Source: Candidatus Uhrbacteria bacterium GW2011_GWF2_39_13
GTDB taxonomy: Bacteria > Patescibacteriota > Patescibacteriia > UBA9934 > GWF2-40-263
Assembly (NCBI GenBank): GCA_000993535.1
Contig: LBWG01000002.1
Coordinates: 1 to 56,776 of the forward strand
DNA length: 56,776 nucleotides
Direction of reading: 5' to 3'
Positions within the stretch are counted from its first letter, which is position 1; the number at the start of each line of letters is the position of its first letter. Positions 10,279-19,869 of this stretch are shown here, in pieces. The notes under the pieces were generated by a model, which was not told the origin of the DNA, did no database searches, and saw only the letters and a program-made list of their open reading frames with translations. The position numbers and the translations under genes are program-made.

Positions 10279-11019
10279 CTAAAATGCAGTTTTTTGATCT
10301 GTTTCAAATGATTCTAACAGTGACGATGGATTGGCATTATTTATCAAAATTGAAAAATAGTCAATCAAAATTTTTGCAGATTCTTGAACAGCCTCTTTAG
10401 GTGAGATAGACCCATCTGTTTCAATATTCATGATGAGCTTATCATAGTTTGTAATTTCACCTACACGCGTATCTTCCACACGATAACCTACATTTCTTAC
10501 CGGTGAAAATAAAGCATCAATTGCAATGGTTCCTAATTCTCGGTTTTCATCTACACGTTCTTCGCTCGTGCTATATCCACGTCCTCTTCTGACTGTTAAC
10601 TCCATTTCTAAGTTTGCTTTATCATCAGTAACAGTAGCGATTACTAAATCAGAATTAATAATTTCTACGTCTGCATTGGGTGTAATATCAGCAGCTGTTA
10701 CAACTTTGGAACCATTAAAACTCAAGTGTAACTTAACAGGTTCATCAGAAAAACACTTCATGCGCAGAGACTTAAGATTCAAGATTATTTCAAGAGCATC
10801 TTCTTTAATACCCTTAACCGATTGAAATTCATGATTTACTCCCTTAATTTTGACTGCTGTTACAGCAGCACCTGGAAGAGATGAAAGTAAGACTCGCCTA
10901 AGAGCGTTTCCTAAAGTTGTACCATATCCATGAAAACAAGGTTCTACTGTTAGAATACCTTCATTTAGACGTTCAGCGTCTTGATATTGAATACGTGATG
11001 GAAGAAGAATATTCTCCAT
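10279..11019 (-). CDS. rpoA: DNA-directed RNA polymerase subunit alpha (N-terminal domain only)
   Basis: GYGTTLGNALRRVLLSSLPGAAVTAVKI; 246 aa, ends shortly after alphaNTD. Confidence 0.95.
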   Translation of the reverse strand: MENILLPSRIQYQDAERLNEGILTVEPCFHGYGTTLGNALRRVLLSSLPGAAVTAVKIKGVNHEFQSVKGIKEDALEIILNLKSLRMKCFSDEPVKLHLSFNGSKVVTAADITPNADVEIINSDLVIATVTDDKANLEMELTVRRGRGYSTSEERVDENRELGTIAIDALFSPVRNVGYRVEDTRVGEITNYDKLIMNIETDGSISPKEAVQESAKILIDYFSILINNANPSSLLESFETDQKTAF

Positions 11020-11034
11020 ACAAAATATAGATGA

Positions 11035-11649
11035 TTATCGTGAGTAGAACTCGACGATGAGTGTTGGGTCAAAACCTTGATCAAGGTCCTCCCCCTCAGG
11101 AATTGATGTAATTTTTCCTGTGACAGCTTTTTCATCACGAGCAATCCATCTTGGCAACGTACCTAGATTTGCTGCCTCAGGGATCATCTTTATAATACCC
11201 TTCTCAATCTTAGATGGCTTAATAGATAATTCATCACCCATAGATACACTATAAGAAGGAATATCTACAGAATTTCTATTAACTAAAATGAAACCGTGGT
11301 TAACTATTTGTCGTGCTTGTCTTCGAGTTCTAGCCCAACCAAGACGATAAACAATATTATCAAGTCGAAGTTCTAATAAACGAACAAGACTCTCTGCAGT
11401 ATTACCCTCTTTACGAGAAGCTTTTTTAAAATAACCAGAAAATTGCTTTTCAAGAATACCATAAATAGCCTTGGCTTTTTGTTTCTCTCTTAATTGTTCT
11501 CCGAAAGCGGAAAGTCTTGATCGACTTTTTGCTTGTTTTGGTCCATGAACTCCAGGAGGATATGCCCGACGTCGAACATATTTTTCTTTACCCAAAACGA
11601 TACCGAGTCGACGTGAAAGTTTTACAATTGGTGTTCGCTGTTTTGCCAT
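11035..11649 (-). CDS. rpsD: 30S ribosomal protein S4
   Basis: LRLDNIVYRLGWARTRRQARQIVNHGFILVN S4 domain. Confidence 0.97.
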   Translation of the reverse strand: MAKQRTPIVKLSRRLGIVLGKEKYVRRRAYPPGVHGPKQAKSRSRLSAFGEQLREKQKAKAIYGILEKQFSGYFKKASRKEGNTAESLVRLLELRLDNIVYRLGWARTRRQARQIVNHGFILVNRNSVDIPSYSVSMGDELSIKPSKIEKGIIKMIPEAANLGTLPRWIARDEKAVTGKITSIPEGEDLDQGFDPTLIVEFYSR

Positions 11650-11653
11650 ATCT

Positions 11654-12052
11654 TTAGACGCGTCGTGGTTTGGATTGACGACAACCGTTATGTGGTAATG
11701 GTGTTGTATCTTTTAATGAAAGCACTTGAAACCCATTAGCATTAAGAGCTCTGATTGCGGAATCACGTCCAGTACCAACTCCTTTTACATAAACATTTAA
11801 TTCTCGAAGTCCGATCTCTTTGACTCGATCAGCAACGGTCTTTACAACAACACTTGCGGCATAAGGAGTAGATTTTTTTGGTCCTTTAAAACCACAGTTA
11901 CCTGCACTAGACCAACCTAACGTATTTCCATTTAAATCGGTAAGTGTAATTATGGTGTTGTTATACGTTGCTTGAATATAAGCACAACCCTGAGAAATTT
12001 GACGGGCTACTTTTTTCTTTGTTCGGGTCTTCGTTTTAGTCTGTACTGTCAT
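11654..12052 (-). CDS. rpsK: 30S ribosomal protein S11
   Basis: YIQATYNNTIITLTDLNGNTLGWSSAGNCGFKG…PHNGCRQSKPRRV. Confidence 0.97.
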   Translation of the reverse strand: MTVQTKTKTRTKKKVARQISQGCAYIQATYNNTIITLTDLNGNTLGWSSAGNCGFKGPKKSTPYAASVVVKTVADRVKEIGLRELNVYVKGVGTGRDSAIRALNANGFQVLSLKDTTPLPHNGCRQSKPRRV

Positions 12053-12055
12053 AGT

Positions 12056-12442
12056 TTAGGTCTTTGTAAGGGTTCGACGACCACTTCCTGTTGTACGTCG
12101 AACATTTCCTCTAACGGTACGAGAATTTGATTTTGTACGTTGGCCTCTAGCTGGAAGATTTTTTGCGTGACGAGTGCCTCTGTAAGAATTGATCTCTTTA
12201 AGTCGTTTAATATTTGAAATTTTATCTCGTCGGAGATCTCCTTCAAGTCGATAATTTTTTTCAAGAAGAATTCTGATATTATTAACTTGATCATCGTTCA
12301 AGTCTTTTGTACGAATATTTTCATCAACTTGCACTTGAGAAAGAATCTTTTTTGATGTAGTAATCCCTACACCATAAATATACGTTAAAGCAATAACGAT
12401 ACGCTTGTCTGACGGAATGGTGACTCCTGCTATACGTGCCAT
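12056..12442 (-). CDS. rpsM: 30S ribosomal protein S13
   Basis: MARIAGVTIPSDKRIVIALTYIYGVG…RGTRHAKNLPARGQRTKSNSRT. Confidence 0.97.
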   Translation of the reverse strand: MARIAGVTIPSDKRIVIALTYIYGVGITTSKKILSQVQVDENIRTKDLNDDQVNNIRILLEKNYRLEGDLRRDKISNIKRLKEINSYRGTRHAKNLPARGQRTKSNSRTVRGNVRRTTGSGRRTLTKT

Positions 12443-12451
12443 AGTGAAAGT

Positions 12452-12565
12452 TTAACCTTGTCGTTGTTTATGACGAGGATTCTTACAAATAACAACCACA
12501 CGACCTTCTCGTCGAGTGACCTTGCAATCGCGACAAATTTTTTTTGCTGAAGTTCGTACTTTCAT
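12452..12565 (-). CDS. rpmJ: 50S ribosomal protein L36 (37 aa, not in the ORF track)
   Basis: Manual translation: [37 protein letters not shown]; Cys/His zinc ligands present. Confidence 0.96.
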   Translation of the reverse strand: MKVRTSAKKICRDCKVTRREGRVVVICKNPRHKQRQG

Positions 12566-12601
12566 AATTATAAACGTCATCGAAACGATCGATGACGTTT
12601 G

Positions 12602-12814
12602 CTAGAATCTATATACAACCCGACCTTTTGTAAGATCGTACGGACTAATTTCCACCTTTATATCATCACCTGGGAGAATTCTGATTCGAAACTTTCTCAT
12701 TTTTCCAGATAAGTGACCCGTAATTAGCTGTCCATTTTCTAATTTTATTTTGAAATTTGCAGCAGGTAGAAGTTCTTCTACCGTACCCCGCATCTCAATG
12801 AAGTCTTTAGTCAT
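12602..12814 (-). CDS. infA: translation initiation factor IF-1
   Basis: [70 protein letters not shown] (ORF 12602-12850, probable start internal). Confidence 0.95.
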   Translation of the reverse strand: MTKDFIEMRGTVEELLPAANFKIKLENGQLITGHLSGKMRKFRIRILPGDDIKVEISPYDLTKGRVVYRF

Positions 12815-12977
12815 CTTTTCCATAATGAAATAACGAAACAATACTAACACTCATGGACAAAAATGACAAGAAATCACTGAAATTTAAGGCGTCGGTATTG
12901 TACTCATCAATAAATGTGTTGTCAAGAATACATCCGTGGATAACCAAAAGTGTTTTTAATCTAATTTTATTTCTTTT

Positions 12978-14882
12978 TTATAGAAGAATAGCCTTAATTC
13001 TACGGATACCACTTGCAGCTGATTCCTCTTTAATAATTTTGAAAGATCCCAATATTCCGGTTCTATCAACATGAGGACCTCCACAAACTTCTTTACTAAA
13101 ATAATCTTCTATTGAATCTTCTCCAATAAAATAGACCTTAATTTGATCACCTAATTGAGCATACTTATCTTCAAATAAACCTATAGCTCCACGCTTTTTT
13201 GCCTCATCTAATGTAAGAATCTCATAATGAACGGGAAGATTTTTTGAAATAACATCATTGATGATTCGCTCAACTTCTTGAATCTGTTCTTGTGTCATCT
13301 TCTCAGAATGAAAAAAATCAAAACGTAGACGTTCAGGTGTAATATTAGATCCTTTTTGTTCAACATGATTTCCAAGAACTTTACGAAGAGTTTGATGAAG
13401 AAGGTGGGTAACCGTATGCAGACGTGTCGTGGCTTCTGAATGGTCAGCAAGTCCACCAACAAATTTTTGTCCTGAACCCGCACGTGAAAGATCTTGATGT
13501 CTCTTAAATTCTTCTTGAAACTGATTTATATTTACTTTAATTCCAAATGACCGTTGTAATTCCTCAAGGGTTAACTCGAAAGGAAATCCATAAGACTGAT
13601 AAAGATCAAAAGCATTTTTACCCGTAAATGTTTTCGTTTTTTCAGCAATAGAACGAAGCTCCCGATATCCTTTATCGACTGTTCGACAAAATTTCACTTC
13701 TTCTTGTTCAAATATATTTTGAATTTCTTTTGTTTTTAAGCTCAAATTCGGATAAATATCCTTATACACTGTAGTAAAAGCTTCCACGGATTGATAAAGA
13801 CAAGAAGAGCCTGTCGAAAATTGCCAGGCTCGAAAAATAGCCCGTCGCATCAAGCGCCGAACAAAATAGCCTTGATCTTTATTAGAGGGGAAAACGCCGT
13901 CTCCAATTAAAAATACCGTAGCACGAACATGATCGGCAATAATCCGTAATGTACGTTTTTGATCTTCTGTAGCGTGATAATAATCTAAACCAAATTGAGA
14001 TTTTACTTGAGCAAAAAATGGTTGAAATATATCCAGAGTAAATATATCAGGATTATTGTTAACGGCAGCAGCAATCCTCTCCAGACCAGATCCATGATCA
14101 ATATTAGGAGATTCCAGTGGAACAAACCTGTCTTCACTCTCTTTTAAGTAAGCCATAAAAACATTGTTCCCGATCTCCATGAACCGTCCACAGTCACAAT
14201 TTGGATGACATTCCTTTCCCCATTTTGGATCATGAGCAGTTCCAAAATCGTAAAACATTTCTGAATCAGGTCCACATGGATCACCTACCATCGTTGTCGT
14301 GGGGCCGGTCTTTCCACGATTCCACCAATTCTTCTTTCCGTCATAATAAAAAATACGTTCTCCAAATTTCATCCGTCGTTTATAACCTGCTTCTTCAGAA
14401 CCAATTTCCACATCTACGGCTTCAATTCCAACTCGGGCAAACTGTTCTTTCCACAACTGTCCTGCTTCTACATCTTTGGGGATATTCAACTGTGCATCTC
14501 CGATAAAACAGGTTATGTAAAGTTTTTTAGGATTAAGTCCAATACTCATTAAAAAATCAAACATCCAAAAAATCTGCTCTCGTTTAAAATAGTCACCAAG
14601 TGACCAATTACCAAGCATTTCAAAAAAGGTTGTATGGCGATTATCCCCTACTTCATCAATATCTTGTGATCGAAAACATTTCTGTGAATCAACAAGTCTA
14701 TGACCTTGTGGATGTTTTTCACCTAATAAAAAAGAAATCATTGGCTGCATGCCTGAGCCTGTAAAGAGTGTTGTTGGATCATTATTTGGAACCAAAGAAG
14801 CCGAAGGAAGAATCGCATGTCCTTTTTCCTCAAAAAAATGAAGATATGCAGACCTAATTTCATAAATATTCATAACGCTCAT
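12978..14882 (-). CDS. alaS: alanyl-tRNA synthetase (catalytic + editing domains, no C-Ala)
   Basis: LHFFEEKGHAILPSASLVPNNDPTTLFTGSGMQPM; editing motifs HTVTHLLH and CGGPH; ends at 634 aa. Confidence 0.95.
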   Translation of the reverse strand: MSVMNIYEIRSAYLHFFEEKGHAILPSASLVPNNDPTTLFTGSGMQPMISFLLGEKHPQGHRLVDSQKCFRSQDIDEVGDNRHTTFFEMLGNWSLGDYFKREQIFWMFDFLMSIGLNPKKLYITCFIGDAQLNIPKDVEAGQLWKEQFARVGIEAVDVEIGSEEAGYKRRMKFGERIFYYDGKKNWWNRGKTGPTTTMVGDPCGPDSEMFYDFGTAHDPKWGKECHPNCDCGRFMEIGNNVFMAYLKESEDRFVPLESPNIDHGSGLERIAAAVNNNPDIFTLDIFQPFFAQVKSQFGLDYYHATEDQKRTLRIIADHVRATVFLIGDGVFPSNKDQGYFVRRLMRRAIFRAWQFSTGSSCLYQSVEAFTTVYKDIYPNLSLKTKEIQNIFEQEEVKFCRTVDKGYRELRSIAEKTKTFTGKNAFDLYQSYGFPFELTLEELQRSFGIKVNINQFQEEFKRHQDLSRAGSGQKFVGGLADHSEATTRLHTVTHLLHQTLRKVLGNHVEQKGSNITPERLRFDFFHSEKMTQEQIQEVERIINDVISKNLPVHYEILTLDEAKKRGAIGLFEDKYAQLGDQIKVYFIGEDSIEDYFSKEVCGGPHVDRTGILGSFKIIKEESAASGIRRIKAILL

Positions 14883-14912
14883 ATTCTATAAAAGTCCATT
14901 TTTATCGTCCAA

Positions 14913-16520
14913 TTAATTATCAGGAGCCACTTCAGCGAGTTTGACATGACGTAAGGCATGACGTTTGAGTGCGTCAATAAGTCTCTTTTGCTCTTGAACA
15001 CCCAAAAACATTCCTAAAATAACATAGACGAGCAAACCAGCACCACCTGCAATAAATGCTTGGAGAAAAACCCCGATAAATGTTTCTAATGGAATAAAAG
15101 AAACAACGATAGGTTTAAGAAATTGCATAACTACCGCTGCAAAAAGACCGCAAGTAACCATCTTCAACAATGAACTGAAAATAATAGATTCTTGTAATGT
15201 TCCCACTCGTTGTCTTAAAGAAATCCAAAGAAGCAAGGCATTTATTATGGAAGAAATGGAATAAGCTATAGCTAAAGAGATAACTCCAAAACTCTGACGA
15301 AAAAGAAAAGCACTGAGAATTCCAACAAATGCTGAAACAAAAGCAATCGTCAAAGGAGTGATGGTATCGTGTAAAGCATAAAAGGCGCGAGCAAGTAAAT
15401 ACACCAAAGACTGAGGGATAAACGTGAGAGCAAAAAAAGCCAATGTATCAGCCGTCAAAATCGTTGCAGACCAGTCAAAGGCTCCGGCTCCGACAACCAC
15501 ACGCACAATCTGTGCACGAAAAATCAAAAATAAGAGCGTCATGGGAATAAGCAAATAACACAACTGACTCGTTGTGTTAGAAACCGTTTCAATAAATTTA
15601 GATAATTCTTTCTTTTCTATAAATTCTGATAATGTCGGAAAAACAGCGATAGCAAAAGAGACACCAAAAATCCCCACAGCAAAAAATTGAATGTTGTAAG
15701 CAAATTGAAAAACAGTAAGACTACCTGCAACAAAGGTGGAAGCAATGATGGTTAGAATCATGAACATTAATTGATTAACGGCCAAACCAATGGTTCGTGG
15801 TCCCATAAGCCTTCCCATTTCACATATATCTTTTGAACGAATATTAAAAAGAAAACGATAGCGATAACCTGTCCCCCTCATTCCTATCACTTGTGTACAT
15901 AAATGAAGAAAAGCTCCTAAAACAACTCCCCAAGCAAGACCAACAGATCCAAAAAGTGGTTCTAACCAAAGGGCTCCAATGAGAATACCGGCATTATAAA
16001 AAAGAGGAGCAAGAGAATAAACAAAAAAATGTTTTAAACTTTGTAATACTGAACCATAAATGAGTGAAATAGCTAAAAAAATTTGACCTAAAAACATGAT
16101 GCGCATGAAAAGAGTGACCTTTACTTGTTTAAATTCCTCAAATCCTGGAGCAATAACATGCGCTAATGGTGTCGCAAAAAAAATAAATATAAGAGAAAAA
16201 ACAAGAATGGTTCCTCCAATAAGATGAACGGCATTGTTAGTAAAATCCCATGCTCTGTGTCTGTTTAACGGTTTGTGATAATGAGAAAGAAAAATGGGAA
16301 TAAAACTTGCAGATAAAGCTCCAACCACAATTAAATTAAACAAAAAATCAGGAATTTTAAAAGCTGCATAATAAACATCTAGAGTGTCTCCTGCCCCAAA
16401 TGTTCCAGCTAAAATTCTGTCACGAATGAATCCAACTAAACGACTTGTTAATGACAGAATACCAACAATCGCTGCCGCTCCAATTATCGTCTTCGATTCT
16501 CTTTCAAAAAAATTAAACAT
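14913..16520 (-). CDS. murJ: lipid II flippase MurJ
   Basis: SRLVGFIRDRILAGTFGAGDTLDVYYAAFKIPDFLFNLIVVGALSASFIPIF; ORF extends to 16550. Confidence 0.9.
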   Translation of the reverse strand: MFNFFERESKTIIGAAAIVGILSLTSRLVGFIRDRILAGTFGAGDTLDVYYAAFKIPDFLFNLIVVGALSASFIPIFLSHYHKPLNRHRAWDFTNNAVHLIGGTILVFSLIFIFFATPLAHVIAPGFEEFKQVKVTLFMRIMFLGQIFLAISLIYGSVLQSLKHFFVYSLAPLFYNAGILIGALWLEPLFGSVGLAWGVVLGAFLHLCTQVIGMRGTGYRYRFLFNIRSKDICEMGRLMGPRTIGLAVNQLMFMILTIIASTFVAGSLTVFQFAYNIQFFAVGIFGVSFAIAVFPTLSEFIEKKELSKFIETVSNTTSQLCYLLIPMTLLFLIFRAQIVRVVVGAGAFDWSATILTADTLAFFALTFIPQSLVYLLARAFYALHDTITPLTIAFVSAFVGILSAFLFRQSFGVISLAIAYSISSIINALLLWISLRQRVGTLQESIIFSSLLKMVTCGLFAAVVMQFLKPIVVSFIPLETFIGVFLQAFIAGGAGLLVYVILGMFLGVQEQKRLIDALKRHALRHVKLAEVAPDN

Positions 16521-17700
16521 GTAATGATTCTTTAGAATGTTTTTTTCCAAGAAAAATGAAAAAAATGATAGCGATGACTAGTAAGAAACTCAAAAGTCCA
16601 AGCGATACCACAACTAAACGATTTGAAAGACTAAAAAATGGAACAAAAACAGTTGTTGAATCCGTTGAGACAACACCGGAAGAATCTGTCATTGTTAAAG
16701 AAATCGTAAAGGCTCCTGGAGAATTATAGGTGTGACTAACAAGAGATTTTGATGAGGTAACACCGTCACCAAAATTCCAAACATAAATTGTGGAATCATT
16801 TGATGGAGCGAGCACTTCAAATGTAAAGGTATTCCACGTATCACGCCTAGATCGAAATACAGTATTTGGGGAAATAGTGACTTCATTTGTTTCTAATTGT
16901 GTCTTCTCTTGAGGTTCTTCATTTTGAACCGTTGTCGTTTGATTAGATTGCGTATTTGAAGTTTCACGAATCGTTTCAGCAACCTTCGTCACAATTTGTT
17001 GAAATGTTTCTTGTGTATTGGAAACCTCAGAGGAATTAACTGTCTCATTTGTCTCTTCTCGAAGAATTTCAATAACTGTTTTTTCTTTATCTGTCGGATA
17101 AACATCTTGAGGATCATTCACACCATCTCCATCTGAATCAACAAGTATCGTATTTGTTCCAAGTTCTGCCTCCACTTCATCAGACAAACCATCTCCATCA
17201 TCATCCTGATCACAAACATCTCCTTGACCATCGCCATCGGAATCAAGCTGCGTAGAATTGGCAACGGTAGGACAATTATCACTTTTTTCATCTATTCCAT
17301 CGCGATCAGAATCTATTATGGGAGTCATTTTTCCTGTGATTGTCGTATTATTAGATGAGTTAGTATCTTCAGGATCTGTCCCTCCTACTTGAGCCATGAT
17401 ATTAAATTCGGAAGTAGGAATAATAAAGTCAACATACACTTCCTCTAGATTTCCATTTTTTAATAAAGAAATAGCTTGAGGCTGTCCAATCAAAGAAGCT
17501 CCTTGATAAAAACTGACGTATCCGGAAACATCTTGATCACCAACATTGTGAACGGTTGCATAAATACGAATAGCGTCACCCACAACAAAAATTTCTTTTG
17601 AAAAATGAACATCTCCCTGATCTATACTTAAATCTACAGCAGCATGAGTTACGAAAGGGAAAAAGAGAATGAAGAAAGAAAAAAAGAAATAACGTTTCAT
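16513..17700 (-). CDS. secreted/membrane-anchored PKD-domain protein with thrombospondin type-3-like calcium-binding repeats
   Basis: Signal peptide; DSDRDGIDEKSDNCPTVANSTQLDSDGDGQGDVCDQDDDGDGLSDEVE; PKD YVWNFGDGVTSSKSLVSHTYNSPGAFTISLT; C-terminal TM. Confidence 0.85.
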   Translation of the reverse strand: MKRYFFFSFFILFFPFVTHAAVDLSIDQGDVHFSKEIFVVGDAIRIYATVHNVGDQDVSGYVSFYQGASLIGQPQAISLLKNGNLEEVYVDFIIPTSEFNIMAQVGGTDPEDTNSSNNTTITGKMTPIIDSDRDGIDEKSDNCPTVANSTQLDSDGDGQGDVCDQDDDGDGLSDEVEAELGTNTILVDSDGDGVNDPQDVYPTDKEKTVIEILREETNETVNSSEVSNTQETFQQIVTKVAETIRETSNTQSNQTTTVQNEEPQEKTQLETNEVTISPNTVFRSRRDTWNTFTFEVLAPSNDSTIYVWNFGDGVTSSKSLVSHTYNSPGAFTISLTMTDSSGVVSTDSTTVFVPFFSLSNRLVVVSLGLLSFLLVIAIIFFIFLGKKHSKESLHV

Positions 17701-17704
17701 AAAA

Positions 17705-18622
17705 TTATGAACGAGGTCGTTTGATAATAATCAAAACGATAAGAAGCATTCCAAAAAATCCAACGAAATAAAACAACGAAACAATTTTTGCATTTTCAAA
17801 ATAAGGCAACCAAGGAACATTCATTCCATAAAAACCAGCAATAAGCGTCGGTACCATCAATGCAGCAGACACAAGGGTCAAAAGAGTCACGACCTCATTG
17901 GTCTTGTGTGACAAAAGGGCCTCGTTCACATCAAAGAGCCCATCAATAATAAGTTTTAAATTATCTGAAGAAAGCCAAATCGTATCCAACACATCATGTA
18001 CATCATCAAAATAAATGGCCATGTCTTCAGAAATAAAAGAACGTTTTATATTGGATAAACTTGCGACAATCGTTCTTTGCGGATCTATCACATGGCGTAA
18101 AAAAAGAACATTTCTTCGTACATGAGCCAAATCCACAGTCAAACGCTTATCGTGTCTGTGTTCAATCGCCTCTTCAAGTCTGTGGACTTCTTTTGTTAAA
18201 CTGCCAAGTAAGGAAAGACCTTCATGAAAAACTTCTGCTAAAATCTTATGCATCGCGAAAGGAGTTCCTTTCCCTAAAACAATCGATCGAAATTTATTAC
18301 TGCGCTCCATTCTTTCAAAAAATACTTCTAAAACAGGAATAGGGATATGCGTTATCGTAACCAAACTTTCAGCACTCAAAAAAACATACAATTCTTCTCC
18401 ATATAAATGTGATGATTCCTTATCAATGGCCGGGACATGGAAAACAAAAAAGAGATAATGCTTATAGGTATCCATTTTGGAAATGGGCGATTCAGCACGG
18501 ATGTCATCATAATCAAGATGATTAAACTTAAAACGTTCTTGAAGCTGTTCAAGATCAGAATCGCTTACTTGATTGATATGATGCCAACTTACTCCTTTTG
18601 ATTCTACAACCTGTATACCCAT
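17705..18622 (-). CDS. corA: CorA-family magnesium/divalent cation transporter
   Basis: C-terminal YGMNVPWLP (GMN motif) and two TM helices. Confidence 0.92.
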   Translation of the reverse strand: MGIQVVESKGVSWHHINQVSDSDLEQLQERFKFNHLDYDDIRAESPISKMDTYKHYLFFVFHVPAIDKESSHLYGEELYVFLSAESLVTITHIPIPVLEVFFERMERSNKFRSIVLGKGTPFAMHKILAEVFHEGLSLLGSLTKEVHRLEEAIEHRHDKRLTVDLAHVRRNVLFLRHVIDPQRTIVASLSNIKRSFISEDMAIYFDDVHDVLDTIWLSSDNLKLIIDGLFDVNEALLSHKTNEVVTLLTLVSAALMVPTLIAGFYGMNVPWLPYFENAKIVSLFYFVGFFGMLLIVLIIIKRPRS

Positions 18623-18628
18623 ACGTTT

Positions 18629-19354
18629 TTAATCTTTTTGTTTTTTATTTTTTACTTTTTCATGACCGAACGTATAGTGGAAACGGTTGTGGCGTATTGG
18701 ACCAATAAACGCAAGATGAAATTCCGCAAGCATGTATTTTATTGCAATATTCATCCGACCATCCCGATCTAGTCTTCGGATAGAGACCGGAATTTTTGTT
18801 GATTTTAGAAGACCAAATTTTCCAACGACGCATGCGCGGCGCGCATAATCATGATCTTCACAAAAGGTAATTTTTTCATCGAAACCCTGGATACGATCAT
18901 GGAGTTGTTTACGAACAAACATGCAAAAACCAGGCGCATGCGGAAAAAGAGAACCCCAAGCGCGAGCATAGGTGTTGTAAGCTTTATGCATGACGTGATC
19001 GATAAAAGCATCGGAAAGCGGAAAGACATCACACGTAGCTAAATCCAGCTTTTTCTCCATCATTTCTTCAAGAGCTTTTTCAAGAAATTGCGGATCACGC
19101 AGCTCCACATCTGCATCTAAAAATAAAAGAAATTCTGTTTGCGCATAAGAAGCTCCTGTGTTTCTCCCAAAAGAAATAGCTCCACCTTCAACAACCCGCG
19201 TGCCAAAAGATACAGCGATCTTCCGGGTATCATCTGTTGACTGCGCATCGGAAACAATAATCTCAACAGGCTGTAATGTCTGCTTGCGGATAGACTCGAG
19301 GAGTCGCGGAAGATACGACTCTTCATTTTTTGTAGGAATAACAATCGTTAACAT
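18629..19354 (-). CDS. glycosyltransferase family 2
   Basis: MLTIVIPTKNEESYLPRLLESIRKQTLQPVEIIVSDAQSTDDT. Confidence 0.9.
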   Translation of the reverse strand: MLTIVIPTKNEESYLPRLLESIRKQTLQPVEIIVSDAQSTDDTRKIAVSFGTRVVEGGAISFGRNTGASYAQTEFLLFLDADVELRDPQFLEKALEEMMEKKLDLATCDVFPLSDAFIDHVMHKAYNTYARAWGSLFPHAPGFCMFVRKQLHDRIQGFDEKITFCEDHDYARRACVVGKFGLLKSTKIPVSIRRLDRDGRMNIAIKYMLAEFHLAFIGPIRHNRFHYTFGHEKVKNKKQKD

Positions 19355-19364
19355 TTATTCTATT

Positions 19365-19814
19365 TTACCGTCCTTCTTGTGTGAGGGCAAACAAGGCGAT
19401 TCCCGTTGCAACAGATACATTCAATGATTGTTTTCCACCAGGCATGGGAATTTCGATCTGCTGATTGCACTCAACTAAAACCTCTTTTTCAATACCTTCT
19501 ACTTCATTACCAAGAATAAGAACCAAGGGCTTTTCTTTTTTAACCATATGAATAGGAATGCTTCCCTGAGTATTATCTAAAGCCACCAGACAAAACCCTT
19601 GTTGTTTTAATATCTGTAACAATGGCTTAATTTCTAAAAGAGCCTCCCAAGACACGCGATGTTCGGATCCTAATGAAACTTTTGCAATCTCCTTTCTTGG
19701 CGGAATACCTGTAAAACCGGTCAAATACAATTTTTTAACACCAAAAGCATCACAGGATCGAAAAATAGATCCAACATTATGCAAAGAACGAATATTGTGT
19801 GCAATCACGATCAT
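19365..19814 (-). CDS. TrmH/SpoU-family RNA 2'-O-methyltransferase
   Basis: NIRSLHNVGSIFRSCDAFGVKKLYLTG…LILGNEVEGIEKEVL…QIEIPMPGGKQSLNVSVATGIALF. Confidence 0.9.
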   Translation of the reverse strand: MIVIAHNIRSLHNVGSIFRSCDAFGVKKLYLTGFTGIPPRKEIAKVSLGSEHRVSWEALLEIKPLLQILKQQGFCLVALDNTQGSIPIHMVKKEKPLVLILGNEVEGIEKEVLVECNQQIEIPMPGGKQSLNVSVATGIALFALTQEGR

Positions 19815-19869
19815 AGTTTTGAGTAAAACTCTTGAAAAAAATAAAAAATAAGCGTAGCCTTTCACTGTT

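Noticed and set aside
12049-12294. 81-aa minus-strand ORF inside rpsM
   Set aside because: Overlaps S13 in another frame; no independent support.
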